Assembly: GCA_037957365.1 (NCBI GenBank)
Contig: JARHVA010008418.1
Location: 210,001-274,000 of the forward strand
DNA: 64,000 nucleotides
Direction of reading: 5' to 3'
From: Torreya grandis
Lineage: Eukaryota; Streptophyta; Pinopsida; Cupressales; Taxaceae
Made by a program: the position numbers and the translations under genes. A model generated the notes under the pieces. The model saw nothing but the letters and a program-made list of their open reading frames with translations. It was not told where the DNA came from and ran no database searches. Shown piece by piece: positions 49,381 through 60,984 of the stretch (within the stretch, counting starts at the first letter, position 1; the number at the start of each line of letters is the position of its first letter).

Positions 49381-49888
49381 ATGGATCCCAACATGTATTT
49401 CTACACTTGTAGTGGCCTCATGTATAATATAGGATTTAGTAATGTCTTCATACAAGATGAAATGATTTAAGACCCCTATGCAGATAATGTTTATTATGAG
49501 ATGGGTCCCTATCCATCTTATAATTTTAAAATGATGGCATAAAACCAAGATCCATTGGCTAACTATTTGGTTAATACACCACCATATTTAGAACAAGATC
49601 AAGAATAAATCGCACAATACCTAGCTTTGGTACCTATAGTTGAGGAACCTTTTCCGCAACAATCATACTCTATTAATTCACCTTCCACATATGATCCTTA
49701 TTTTTTTTAGAATAATTTATTGGAAATTAAAGATGAGATTTTGGTTACAACCATAGAAGTAGGGGCTAAGTTTTCAACAAACTTTCCCCATGAAAATTTG
49801 CCAAGTCTAGTAAGACTACCTCACAACATACTGTATAGTCAACAAGCTTCTTTTATCAATATTTTATCTCTAGTCCAAATTATGTATC
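49381..49888 (+). pseudogene. L4 gag, N-terminal part before the L5 insertion
   Basis: It starts at ATG (MDPNMYFYTC) and reads 'EMGPYPSYNFKMMA', 'ANYLVNTPPYLEQDQE', 'IAQYLALVPIVEEPFPQQ' and 'GAKFSTNFPHENLPSLVRLP', with four stops. It ends inside a codon at the L5 border; the same frame resumes after L5. It is a Pro/Gln/Tyr-rich N-terminal extension without known domain, assigned to gag because the frame leads to the gag motif at 63910-63980. Confidence 0.65.
49884..49888. other. L5 target-site duplication, left copy (gtatc)
   Basis: 'gtatc' here and 'ctatc' at 62533-62537 match in four of five bases and directly flank the two L5 LTR ends. The reading frame of L4 gag is preserved when one copy is removed. 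Confidence 0.8.
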
Positions 49889-51438
49889 TAATGGGAGTCA
49901 TTGTTACCCCTTCATTTGACAAATGTATATTGGTGTTAGTTCTTACCAGGGCCAATGTCCAAGGCATTTTATAGTAAGGTCCTTTATTAATTTCAGCTAA
50001 CAGTATCTTTTTGGGGCTTTTGAGTTGCTAAAATATAATTCCTATCTTATCCATCTAAGTTATTAATGGAAAAGAAACAAATATTTTTTCATGAAATATA
50101 AAAGACACCACTCTTTTTTGAATCAAACAATCTGAAAAGTAATCACACTTAACTTGCTTAAAACATCAATCATTCACTATTTTGGAATAAATTTGTAAAT
50201 ACTGATTTCAAACTCATACTTGAAAAATGAAAGTACATCAAATAATTTCTTATGAAATTAAATATAATAAAGAATCTATATTGTATAAAAGCTATAAACT
50301 AAGTAACCAATTTGCTTATACAAGAAATGTGAAATCAAACAACTATTTTATCATAGAAGTTATAAATCTGAGTTATGCAAACATAAATTTATATTAATCT
50401 TTAAATTAAAATGATAAAATAAATAACAAAATAAATACCCTATCTCCTTGGGGAGTGGGCCCTTGCTCACCCTTAGATTTAGGTTCAAATCAAATCAACT
50501 TCAAGATAAAAAGTGAAAGAACAAAACTATTGTAATACTTGTATTTCAAAGAATGAAGTTTTACAATATATTTTATGTGAAAAAAGTTATAGATCTTGAT
50601 AGGTATCTATATATTTATTCTATAAAAAGCAACTAAATAAACTAAATTATAGATAACATCCTAATTGTTTTAAGACAAGAATATATTTTGAAGAGATTTG
50701 GTGATATAGTTAAGACAAAAAATCATGGCAACGAGATCTTCAAGGGATTATAGGTTCCCAAGATAACACTATCTAAAACTAAATTTATCAACAAAATTTT
50801 ACGTATTTGAAATGCATGTATTCTTATCTATTACTTCTATCTGGAACAACTTCCAAAAATGGAAGACCAAACAAAAATTTATAGCTATATATATATATAT
50901 GTACAAAAATAGAACTGATGAAAGAAGTCTTGTAGATTGTCATGAAGAATATAGAGAAACTATATGAGCCCTTAAAAGTGTTTCAAAATCAATTATGAAT
51001 GAGATGGGTTGATTCATAGCAAAACTATCATAATTTAGACCTAGCTATTGAAATACGTAGTTGACTATCAAGATCCATAGTGAACTACTAAAATCCATAG
51101 CCAACTATTGAAATCTATAGCCAACTATCAAGATCTATAGCTAGATTAGATTGATGAATTTATTATCTTAGATCCTCTTTATCTTCATGGAATCTTTTAA
51201 AAACTTGTATTATTACTATTATTGCTTATATATAACAAAATATAGGGCCTAAAACATGCAAATGTTAGAACAAAGTGTAAAGAAGAGAGATTTAGACTTT
51301 ACATGAGTTCATGTAGATAAAAGCATTTATTTACTACCTTATGCTAGTTCTAAATAGTAATATTGCATATAGTGCTCAACATTTGTCATTTTTAAGGTCA
51401 CAATCATAGCATTAATGAGTCATTTTATGGACTCATCA
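49889..51438 (-). repeat. L5 3' LTR
   Basis: This LTR is about 1550 bp. On the minus strand it starts TGATGAGTCC and ends GACTCCCATTA (one change from CATCA). It aligns end to end with 60985-62532. Confidence 0.93.
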
Positions 51439-51453
51439 TCTCCCCCACACCTT
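51439..51453 (-). other. L5 polypurine tract
   Basis: Read on the minus strand, 'aaggtgtgggggaga' directly precedes the TGATGAG start of the 3' LTR. Position and composition are those of a plus-strand primer. Confidence 0.8.
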
Positions 51454-54132
51454 ACCTTTCAGAAGTCCCTTTACAAATTAGTTGGATCTATCTCTATAAT
51501 TATGAACTCTCTATTCCAATTTCAAAATGAGGTAATATATATCATATTCATCTAGGCCTATCTACTGACTAAGAGGAGTGAATCCTTCATCCATGTTTAT
51601 AAAATGGTCCTGAATACCAAACTACTCATCTTTTTGAGGTCTAGTATTCTGCCATGGAGACATAGGGGAAAGTAATTAGGGAGGTTTGAATCTCATCCCT
51701 ATCCAAAATTATTTTCCATATTTTTGAATTATATTAGTGATCATCTTAGTAACAAGTTGAGCTCTTCTAAGGGTCCATTTGAGAGTAGTGGGAGAGAGAA
51801 CTTCTCTTCTTTTCAAAGACATAGTCATTAAACTATATCATTGATGAGCAATAGTCAACACTTCATCCAAATGATTTTCAAAAAATAAATCAAAACTAAC
51901 AATTCCATCTTGTAAGGCATGAATATAGTTCTAATGAATGTCAGAATGTTGCCAATAGAGATTTTGAATTATTGATAATGTTTCATGTGCATATTTAAAC
52001 TATGGTCTAATACAAATACCAACTTCTCTTTCATGATTTATATAATCATCATATCTTTCTTGCCAAAAAATATAATTTTTATAAATAGATAAAATATCTC
52101 TCAATTAAAAATCTCTTACAAATAGATTAACTAAGAAATCATTGGTATTGCCCAAAATAATGTCACACAAGTAAAATTGACAAAGCAAATCCTATTTATC
52201 AGGGGTGTTATTCTAGAATACTGAGAGAAATTCAGTACTTATAGATATTTCATGGGGAAGTCCAAAGGAAATTTGAAGCAACTATCATCTGATAAACTTC
52301 TCATGTAAAAAGAGACTATAAGAAGTAGGAATTATATAGACTAGTAATTTCTCACTCAATTGGCAAGTTAGTTAAATGAGTTGTTGACTCTGATTTTATT
52401 TTTGTTTCCCTTTTTTTATCTCTCCCTAAAATTATTATTTATCTTGTTTTAACTCTTTATTTTGTCTTTTCTATTCTTCAAGTTCTTAATAAACTTATTT
52501 CAAATGCTTTTTGATAATAGTGTACGACAAAATAGTCTGACACCCTTTTGTAGCTTTAGATGGAGGGAGACTAGATCTTATTAAATTTTTCAATTTAGTG
52601 TTCTCTATTTTAAACTTGAAAAGATTTATTCTTAAAGAAATATTTTATTATTTAAGTGATTTGTAATAATGCCATATATCAATCATTTCATTCTCTACTT
52701 CATCTCTTTCCTTAATGGATTACATCTCTAAATTTTCAATTTGTTTCATCAAGTGAGAAATGACAAAGTCTTTATTTTGGGTAACAGTAATCAATTCAGC
52801 TATGTCTTTTGCATTTTTTTCAATAGTAGATTCTAATTGAGATAGAGTTAAAAAATGTTCCAATTCTACATCCTCTGCCTCTTTTGAAAGATGCTCATCC
52901 TATTCAACCATGGGGGATTTTCCTTTATCATTTTTAAACCATATAGAAAGAGTAGGGTTTTCATCAATAATATTTTCAATAGTCTCATCAATTATGTCTT
53001 CAATCAGAGAGATTTGTTCTTATATTCTTGCTTGAGGTTCACTAGTAGCTATAGGGGTCTATTTCAAACTATCTAGTATTTCAACATCCGTAGTCTCATC
53101 ACTCACAATAGCCAAAATAATTCTTCTTCAATTTTTCTTAGGAAGAGGCAAAACTTCCTATGGCTTTAGCTGAGAGACAGGGTCTACAAGAGGTTCTTCA
53201 ATTATTTGTATGGGTTTTTGAGGAATGATCTATTGAATTATAGTGGAAGGTTGAATCCTTAGCTTCCTATTTGTTTAACTCAGGAGGGGGAATTTGACTT
53301 AGAGGGTTTGGGGTTTGTAATGAAATAACCCTAGATCAAGATCTTGTATTATGGACTCTTTTAGAAACAATAGGTTTGGTATAAATCTTTGATGGAGGTT
53401 TTGAACTAGAAGCATACATATGAACATGGACTTATTTGACCATTTTGGGTTTTTTTCATTTCTTCCATACTAAGAAAGCAATACAAGTTTCCCTTCCATT
53501 TACCTAATTTAAAAAGTGATGCTAGATGTTGAGGTGAATTAGTCCATGGGGACATATAGTAGAAGAGTTTTTAGCATATCTCAAGGCTATTACTTGGACA
53601 TACCATAGGAGGAATGAGGGTAGGTTAATTCTATGTTAGGGTTGTTCATAACCAAACCATAAATGAATTAACATCCTCATTACTATACAACTAAGTATAC
53701 TATATTTCCCTTCACATGTTAAGTATTTAATAAGCCAAAAAGCATCTAACCTCCATAGCTTTGGTAACGACTCTTTGTTGACCCCTTTTACCCTTCCTTT
53801 TATGTCTTACACAAAGCTTGGCACTGTATCTCCTTCCTTGCTAAAAATTCTAACAAGGTCATGAAATGAAGACCTTCCTATAATTCTTACACCCTCATAT
53901 GAAATTATTAATAATTCACTAAGAATTTGTGTAGAAATAGGTTTCTGAACCCCTTTAATTGTAGATAAATTAGTCTATAGATGGATAATAAACTCTATCA
54001 CTAATGTCTCCTCAAACCACTTGGAATTTCAAGAACAAATCTAATCACTAGTTGTAGCTAGCACCTCCTTCACTAGTTCATCTCTTAGTAGCTTATTTGC
54101 ATTTCCTATCTCAGACTTCTTCTTAAACCCCA
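51454..54132 (-). pseudogene. L5 post-integrase reading frame (env position)
   Basis: On the minus strand a frame begins with an ATG at 54132 (MGFKKKSEIGNANKLLRDEL) and can be read with about five stops for roughly 200 residues to about 53520. It includes 'IKGVQKPISTQILSELLI', 'RSSFHDLVRIFSKEGDTVPS', 'LPKLWRLDAFWLIKYLTCEG', 'MRMLIHLWFGYEQP' and 'ICPHGLIHLNI'. A Lys/Ser/Pro-rich, heavily mutated tail may follow to about 52800; 51454-52800 shows nothing readable. Athila-type elements often carry an env-like or unknown ORF here. The layout recalls the 'putative plant transposon protein' domain of plant retroelements, a weak resemblance. I see no signal peptide or clear membrane segment, so an envelope role is not supported. 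Confidence 0.6.
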
Positions 54133-54774
54133 TGGTAATCTTTTCTTGAAATTTGACTTCATGGGGAAATTAAACTACATCAACAAAATGATAAAATGAT
54201 AGTGATGGGTGATGTTTTAGATAGTTTTAGAGGTGAGACAGAGCCTGTCAAATAATGATGACAGTCATTGATTTGACATGATACTTGTGTACTCACTTGT
54301 ATGTTCAAATAATTATAATGTCATCATTACTTTTAAAACCCCTTTTTAATTTATTTCCCACATGATTGTGTTGTCATATCATTATGACGGTACTTTTGTT
54401 ATAATAATATTTTATCTATAGCTTTTTAACTATTTTTTTTAAGATGTCATATGTTTGTCCCCCCTTTTTAGAACATGCATAAAATATTAAATATTTAGAC
54501 TAAAAATTGGTAGAAAATTAAACACTTCACCTCATAAATCTTCATATTGTCCTCATCTATCCTCCTTGCCTATTCCTACATGGACAATTTACATGAGTAA
54601 CAGTATGGAAAATAATAGCATTATATTTATAAAATCTCTATACTAATTTTTTGATGTTTTTTTCTTTTCCCTTGACCAGCCATTTACTAGTTTTCTGATC
54701 AAGGATCTTTATTCAGTACATGAACAACCAACAAGCTAGTTTTTTGGTCATGACTATCAATAATGTCCTAAAGG

Positions 54775-54848
<74 letters not shown>
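54775..54848. repeat. (ATT)n microsatellite inside L5
   Basis: About 24 uninterrupted ATT units between the L5 integrase and its extra frame. It must have arisen or expanded after L5 inserted. Confidence 0.97.
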
Positions 54849-54959
54849 GGATGAGAGTAATTCTCTTCTTTATTCAAATCACTTTTATCTTTAGAGAGTA
54901 ACTATCATGGAAGATTTGAGTTTTTCCATGGTTCCAAACTCATTTTTTACCATCTACAT

Positions 54960-55990
54960 GAATTCTTCTTTACTGGAAGGTTTTTGATATAACTTCAATT
55001 GATGACCATTAACAAGAAGTGTTCTTTGATTTCTATCTATAGGTAACAACTAAACTAAACCATTATAAAAAATCTTTGCTATTTGGAATGATCTTAACCA
55101 TCTAGTTATAAGCTTACCTTTGAAATATTGACACTTGGAATCATACAAGAGTGCCTAATCTCATTCTTTGAATTGTCTTTCTTTAATATGTATATCATTC
55201 CATTATTTCCTTTGATATTATGTTATTTATATTTGTTTTAATTCTTCTATCCTCATTTCATCTAATTCATTTAATTGCAACATTCTTTCTTTTTTAGCTT
55301 TATCCAACTCAAGTCCTACTTCTACTATAGTCCTCAAAGTTTGTATTTCAAATTCAATTGAAAGGAGAGGATTCTTACCATATATAAACTCCTATGGTGA
55401 AAAGCTAGTAGTAGTCTTTCATATAGTTTTGTATGCACAAACAACTTCTAAGAGTTTGGCTGCCCAATTCTTTCAGATGTTGTTGATCATCTTAGTAAGG
55501 ATGTTCTCCAATTTTCTATTAGTAAATTCTACTTGTCCATTTTCTTGAGGATGGTATGGTGAAGATTTCTAGTGGTTGACTTGGTATATCTCCATGAATT
55601 ATTGAATCATATTAGACATGAATTATGATCCTTGATTAGATACAATCTCCCTTGGTGATGCAAAACCTTGCATTATCTTGAAGTAGAGAAAATTTGCTAC
55701 TAATTCTTTATTTACAAAAGAAAGAGCTAGTAATTTATCCCATTTAGATACATAATCCATGCATACCAAAAAATATTCTTTATGTTGTGAAGGTGGATCA
55801 ATGGGCCCAATAAAGTCCATTCCCCACTTCTCAAAAGGTTCTAGAATTACTTATGGATGAGGAGGCATTTCAGAGGATAATGTAGGTTTTCCCATTCTTT
55901 GGCATGTGTCACATTACCAAACATAGGTTTTTACTTGCTTATAAAGAGTTAGCTAGAAGTATCCAGTTCCAAGGATCTTATGTTATATTT
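54960..55990 (-). pseudogene. L5 integrase remnant
   Basis: The core starts with 'MDFIGPIDPPSQHKEYFLVC' and 'MDYVSKWDKLLALSF' (55820-55720) and continues 'IMQGFASPREIVSNQGS' to 55623, with the catalytic Asp of 'SDQG' changed to Asn. Further on are 'NGQVEFTNRKLENILTKM' and, near 55430-55370, 'FSP.EFIYGKNPLLSIEFE', then 'ELDKAKKERMLQLNELDEMR'. The tail near 55000 keeps 'LVNGHQLKLY'. The zinc-binding part near 55950-55860 is degraded. Confidence 0.88.
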
Positions 55991-56099
55991 TTTTAACTAA
56001 ATAGTGTCCTCGTCCAAGTTCATCATGACATGTAAGAATGATGTCATACATTTCATTTTATCTTACACACCTATGGAAAACATGATCATGTCCAAGTTT

Positions 56100-56640
56100 A
56101 AATAGTAGACCATTAATCCATTTGTAATATGAACTAATTTTAATTAAATATTTCTTTTCTTTTTAAGTGCATTGAAAATGAAAATTCCCTATAGATAATT
56201 TTTTTGCTATATCAACGAACCAAGGTGTTTGTGCTAAAACAACAAATAATTGTTCATCTAGAAAATTGTATTCTGCAAGTTCTTCTTCATCTACATTATG
56301 CAATCTAGAAAGAAAGTTAGCAACCACATTGAACTTTCTTGGTTATCAACTATTTTTATATCAAATTCCTATAGTAATAATAGCCACTTGATAACTCTTC
56401 CACCTACTACTAGTTTGTTCATCAAATATTTGATAGTTGTATGATTAGTATACATAAAGATTGTATAACTAGTAATATAATGTCTAAATTTATTTATGGA
56501 ATAAATAACTGCAAGAAATTTCTTCTTAGTGGTTATATAATTTCTTTTTGTTGGAATCAAATTCTTGTTGATATAGTGTATAGCATGCATTTGTCTATCT
56601 TCATCTTTTTGTCCTAATACAACTCCCATAACATGATTGG
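56100..56640 (-). pseudogene. L5 RNase H remnant
   Basis: The open segment 56369-56629 reads 'MGVVLGQKDEDRQMHAIHYI', 'RNYITTKKKFLAVIYSINKF', 'HYITSYTIFMYTNHTTIKYL' and 'GGRVIKWLLLL'. This follows the 'GAVLGQ....YASKTL...NYTTTEKELLAVV.A..KFR.YL......TDHA.LKYL' pattern, with the catalytic 'TDH' changed to 'TNH'. It lies between RT and integrase; no second, archaeal-type RNase H is visible, in contrast to L2 and L3. Confidence 0.88.
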
Positions 56641-56759
56641 ATGCATCAGTGTAAATATGAAAGGGCTATGACCAATTAGGTCCTCTTAAGACAAGTGTAG
56701 TATTGAGTTTTTCCTTAATAGTTTTAAATGCTTGTTGATAGGTTAGACTCTAAATAAAT

Positions 56760-57540
56760 TCACTTTTCTTTGTGAGGAGAGCAAACATTGGGGAATTTTT
56801 TGTTGAAGTCTAAAATGAACCTTCTATAGTATCTTGAATGTCCTAAAAAGTTTTTAATGTTAGTTTGATTTTGAGGAATAGGCAATTTTGAAATAACTTC
56901 AATTTTCTTTGGATCCGCCTGAATTATTTTTGTAGAAACATAATGTCCTAGTACCATGCCTTCTTTTACCATAATCAAACATTTTATCATGACTTAGGGA
57001 CAAATGGTGATCTTTACATATTTACAGCACTTTTGTGAGATTATTTAGACTCTCATTAAAAGATTCTCCATAAATAGTAAAATCGTCCATGTAGACCTCT
57101 ACATAATCATTGGTCAAGTCTGAAAATATAGATATAATAACTCATTGGAAAGTGGTAGGTGCATTACACAAACCAAAGGGCAAGAATTTATAAGCAAATG
57201 TACCCCATGGACAAGTAAAGGTTATTTTTTATTCATCCTCAAGTGCCACTTATATTTGATTATATCCACTAAATCTATCTACAAAAGAAAAATATCTTTT
57301 TCTAGCTAGATTATCAAGTACTTGATGAATAAATGGCAAGGGAAAGTGATCTCTCATTGTTGCTTTATTTAATTATATATAATATACACACACCCTCCAT
57401 TTACCATTTTTATTAGGGATAATGAATAAATGAGAGACCAATTGACTATCAGAAATGGGTTAAATAAATCTTACTTCTAATACTTTCTCAATCTTAGTCT
57501 TCACAATATCTCTTAAGGTAAGGTTGATTATTATTTGTGT
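56760..57540 (-). pseudogene. L5 reverse transcriptase remnant
   Basis: In order on the minus strand are 'SDSQLVSHLFIIPNKNGKWR' and 'LNKATMRDHFPLPFI' (about 57450-57330), 'KRYFSFVDRFSGYNQI', 'ITFTCPWGTFAYKFLPFGLC' and 'NAPTTFQ' (to about 57150), the intact catalytic box 'VEVYMDDFTIYG' (about 57100-57065), and the thumb 'EGMVLGHYVSTKIIQADPKK' and 'FLGHSRYYRRFILDFNKK' (56990-56760). The 'MDDF.VYG' form is typical of Athila-like elements. It is broken by stops and one or more frameshifts. Confidence 0.92.
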
Positions 57541-58770
57541 TTGCCTAACTAGTTTGATGTTTTCTATGTAAATGTGGCTTGTACATATACTTTAATGAAT
57601 TCCTTTCATGTCTTGATGCTCCCAAGAAAAATTTTGAGTATGGTCCCTTAGTACATCAAAGACTTTCATTTCCTGATCATTTGTCAACCAACTATTTATG
57701 TTAAGTGTCTTTCCTAGTGCTAATGTGATATGTTTAGTGACTAGATGAGAATAATATATTTGATTGAATTAACTCATTAATGAGTTAAGAGGAAAAGGAT
57801 GTGGTAACAATGTGTGAAATTTGATAGTGTCTTTGACAAACTTTTCTCTTATAGGAATGATTCCAACCAAAGGACAATGGAAGGCTGATAGAAATGATTC
57901 TTGGATTTCATATGCCCATTTCATTACACTATTTTTAAGATCTAAATGATCATACAACATGTGTAGAGAAGTGGAATAGGATGAATGATCATAATAATAG
58001 GAAGTGTTGCCTTTAAAAAGCTATTTTTTCAAGTTTTTGGTTGATCTATTACAATCCATAACTAGTCAAGATCTATAGCTAGATTGTGAAGATCTATATC
58101 AATTCCAATACTTCTTGAAAAATCATATTCTAATTCCTTTACATGATCAGTGATTGTAACCATGGATAAATAAGAAATGTTTTCAAGTTTTTCATCTAGT
58201 TGGTCAACCCACAATTGTGTAATAATATTGATTGATGGTTGAGTAGGTGGATATAAGGAAATTTGTTTTGCATGGATACCATTAGAGATGGTCATTTCCC
58301 CTGATCTACAATCAATCAATGCTACTATAGTTGTTAACCAAGGTATACATACAATCAATGGATAACTAATTCGTGTGCTTGTAGTCTGGAGGATAATGAA
58401 ATTAATAAGATATTCCTAGGACTCTATAGTCAATGTCATATTTTTAATGGCACCTTCTAGTTTGGTAGTGGAGTGTTTTACCATATATAAAATTATGGTA
58501 GTGGGTTGTATATCTTTGAAATATAGGCTCTGCATAGTGTCTATAGTCATTATATTAATGGTAGCTTCTAAATCTACCAACATATTTGGTATCTCTTACT
58601 GTCCAATTTTTATAGAGATAATAAGACTTCCTGGGTTGTCATTTATAGGTAAAATTAATTACCTTGCCAAAAGTTCAATGAGTTTTCCATCAACCTGTAT
58701 AGTCTTGGGATATTATCTTTTCATGCTAGGTGTTTTAATACATAAAATTTTGATTACCTTATTTACTTCT
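57541..58770 (-). pseudogene. L5 aspartic protease and protease-RT linker
   Basis: The protease is readable from about 58770 to 58240: 'KTIQVDGKLIELLAR', 'PGSLIISIKIGQ' and the active-site segment 'NMLVDLEATINIMTIDTMQS', where the usual D-S/L-GA(S)INLM has lost its Gly. It continues 'TTKLEGAIKNMTLTI' and 'IDCRSGEMTISNGIHAKQIS' (58310-58250), matching the 'A.IDC+.G.+TL.FG' end of plant gypsy proteases. The linker (57769-58240) includes 'ELEYDFSRSIGIDI' and 'PLVGIIPIREKFVKDTIKF' without catalytic motif. Confidence 0.8.
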
Positions 58771-59199
58771 GGAATGTTCCTAATGGCTTGTAACAATTGA
58801 ATTTTTATGTTCAATTTTTTGAGTTTTTGTATCAATTCAAATTCTTTGTTTTCCACTTCCTTCAATCTCTCTATAAAAGGAGTAGATGGAGGTGTTATAA
58901 TAATTTCCTATGTTTTTTTTCCTTCAATTTTATACTCTTCTTCTTTCTCAATTTGAGTTTCTTAACTTGTTTTTCTTGTGTAACTTTTGTGATGATGATC
59001 TATGGTTCTTGTAGTGTTCTTCCTAATCTAAGTTGAATCTCTACACATTAAATAGCTCCTACCCCTACTGCTTCACCTTTATCATTTATAAAAACTTGTC
59101 TATTTTTTGGATTTACTACTGGTTGGGTACATAGTTGGGGTTGGTTTACTTGTTTTGTAGGGGTCACTTGATTCCCTTAACGAGCCATCAATGTTTTCT

Positions 59200-60404
59200 A
59201 TTATTGTTGTTGCTATGGAAACCTTATTTATTGATTATAGTTTGGATTAAGATTCCAAGGTTGATTTATCCATGGCTACTACTATCCTTGAGGTATCCAA
59301 GGTTGTTGAAATGATGGGGGCATCATCCATTATTGTGGCATCCATTCATAGGTTTTCCATTTTGGTGGTGGTGCCCATACTTTTAGAGGTACATACCATT
59401 GAGTAAAATGAATCCTTGGTCCAAATTATTATGCTTGATTTTGTGGGAAGGTGTTTCCTTATCTCTGGACATAATTTATTTCTTCCAAAATCTTAGCATT
59501 CTACTAGAATTTAATTTTAAGTATAGGAAGATGAATACAATTTTTTGTGTCATGGTCTTTAGCATCACATATTCCATAAAATTTAGGCTTATCTAGGGGG
59601 TAGTCTCTAAGTGCATGTTTCAATTTGCATTTTGGGAAATAAATCTCTAATGGTTTAGTATTGGATTTAGCCTTACCCTGTAATCCATCTAATGTTGAAT
59701 TTAGCTGAACTAGTATGTCTATTTTTAAGTTTGCTAATTCTTCCATCAATTGACTTCCATCACTATTTTTTTTATTACCCTTTCCTGCTACTAGGTTTTG
59801 TTCTAGATTAGTTGATACATAATTCTTAGATTTCCAAAAAACCTAGTTTAGTAATATTTCCTTTTCCCATAAGATTCAAATAATCTCTAGAGGAGTCATC
59901 CAATCCTTTAAGAAAAATTATCTTGATCACTGCTTTCGGTAAGTCATAACCACATCTATTGAGGGCAAAGGCAAATTGATCCAAGTAATATTCAAGATTT
60001 ACATCTTCATTTTGTCTAATTTTGAAGAAATCTTCTTTCCCATTTTTGACCCTACATTAATCCTAATATTTGTTTAAAAATGCATTTTTTATAGGTCTCC
60101 AATTGTTGATGGAATTTCCTACTAGGCCCATAAACCACCCATTTTCTCCTTCCTTCAAAGTTGAGGGGAAGAGCTTCAACTTTTGATTGTCTAATTTGTA
60201 ATCATAGGTCATACAAAAGTCTTTGAATTTGAAGAGAAACTGATCTCGGTCTTTAATAGACAGTCCTCTAAAAGTAGGTAAATGGGATGGAGAAATGTTT
60301 TTCGTTGTTGTCCTATCATCATTCTCAAAGAGAATGGGATAAGAAAAAGTCCTTTCAAGAATACTTCTATTGGGATTTTCCACATTGCCTACATTTTCTA
60401 CCAT
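59200..60404 (-). pseudogene. L5 gag remnant with zinc-knuckle region
   Basis: The first open segment (60063-60404) starts MVENVGNVENPN and contains the capsid motif series 'LPTFRGLSIKDRDQFLFKF', 'YDYKLDNQKLKLFPSTLKEG' and 'WFMGLVGNSINNWRPIKNAF'. It continues in another frame with 'NEDVNLEYYLDQFAFALNRC' and 'LNLMGKGNITKLGF' (about 60020-59860). The segment 59504-59749 carries 'FPKCKLKHALRDYPL' and 'FYGICDAKDHDTKNC', a cysteine-rich nucleic-acid-binding region (C..C..H.L..CP...FC.IC...H.T.NC) with two cysteines changed to Tyr or Phe. Gag forms the particle and packages RNA. Downstream to 59200 is a Gln/Asn/Gly-rich decayed tail. Confidence 0.87.
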
Positions 60405-60962
60405 TATAAATAAGGTTTTGATAAGATGAGGAGATTCTTCAAGAATTTCTAGTTGTTTATTAAATGAATCACCCTTTTCTGAGGAAGATTCCTCAATACT
60501 AGGATTATCTTCCCACTGAATGGTTGTATGACTAGTTAAAGGTTAATAAAATTCCTCTCCTATTATATCCCTCTCAAATTCTTCTTTTAAATCTTCTTAA
60601 GCTTCAAGATACTCACTTGTTGAATATGTTGGCTTAGTTTTTCCAATAGGACTTGGTTGAAGTAATCTTCTAGTCCTAAGTAAAATTTTAGGGGAATTAT
60701 GAAGATGAGATTCAATAGCTTGCTCAAGACTCTCAGCTAAGAATGATGAAGGGATTCCTTATATAGGTTTTAGAGTAGGTTTTTCATCTATATATGTTGA
60801 AGGAATTTCTGCCTTTGGAAGATATCTGGAAATAAACTTTCCTTTAGAATCCCTAGGTTAGAACATAAATAGATTTCTCTTTGAGAGTGATTTTGTGATT
60901 TTGTGTGTTTTATTTTACTATTAGCTTAAAAATTTACCTTACTAACACTTTTCATAACAAAT
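60405..60962 (-). other. L5 leader between primer-binding site and gag
   Basis: About 560 bp of mostly non-coding sequence on the minus strand. Acidic and Ser-rich snippets may belong to an earlier gag start, but I could not fix one. Confidence 0.5.
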
Positions 60963-60980
60963 TCCCTATAAATAGTGCCA
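60963..60980 (-). other. L5 primer-binding site
   Basis: Read on the minus strand, 'TGGCACTATTTATAGGGA' lies four bases after the 5' LTR end. It fits a decayed 'TGGCGCCGTTGCCGGGGA', the tRNA-Asp-type site known from Athila elements. Most differences are C/G to T/A changes. Confidence 0.7.
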
Positions 60981-60984
60981 AAAA

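Noticed and set aside
51454..54132. Calling the L5 extra frame an envelope gene
   Set aside because: Position fits, but no signal peptide, transmembrane anchor or other envelope feature can be seen.
58447..59036. Plus-strand frames of 117 and 79 residues rich in Phe/Leu
   Set aside because: Antisense shadows of the L5 protease and gag tail.
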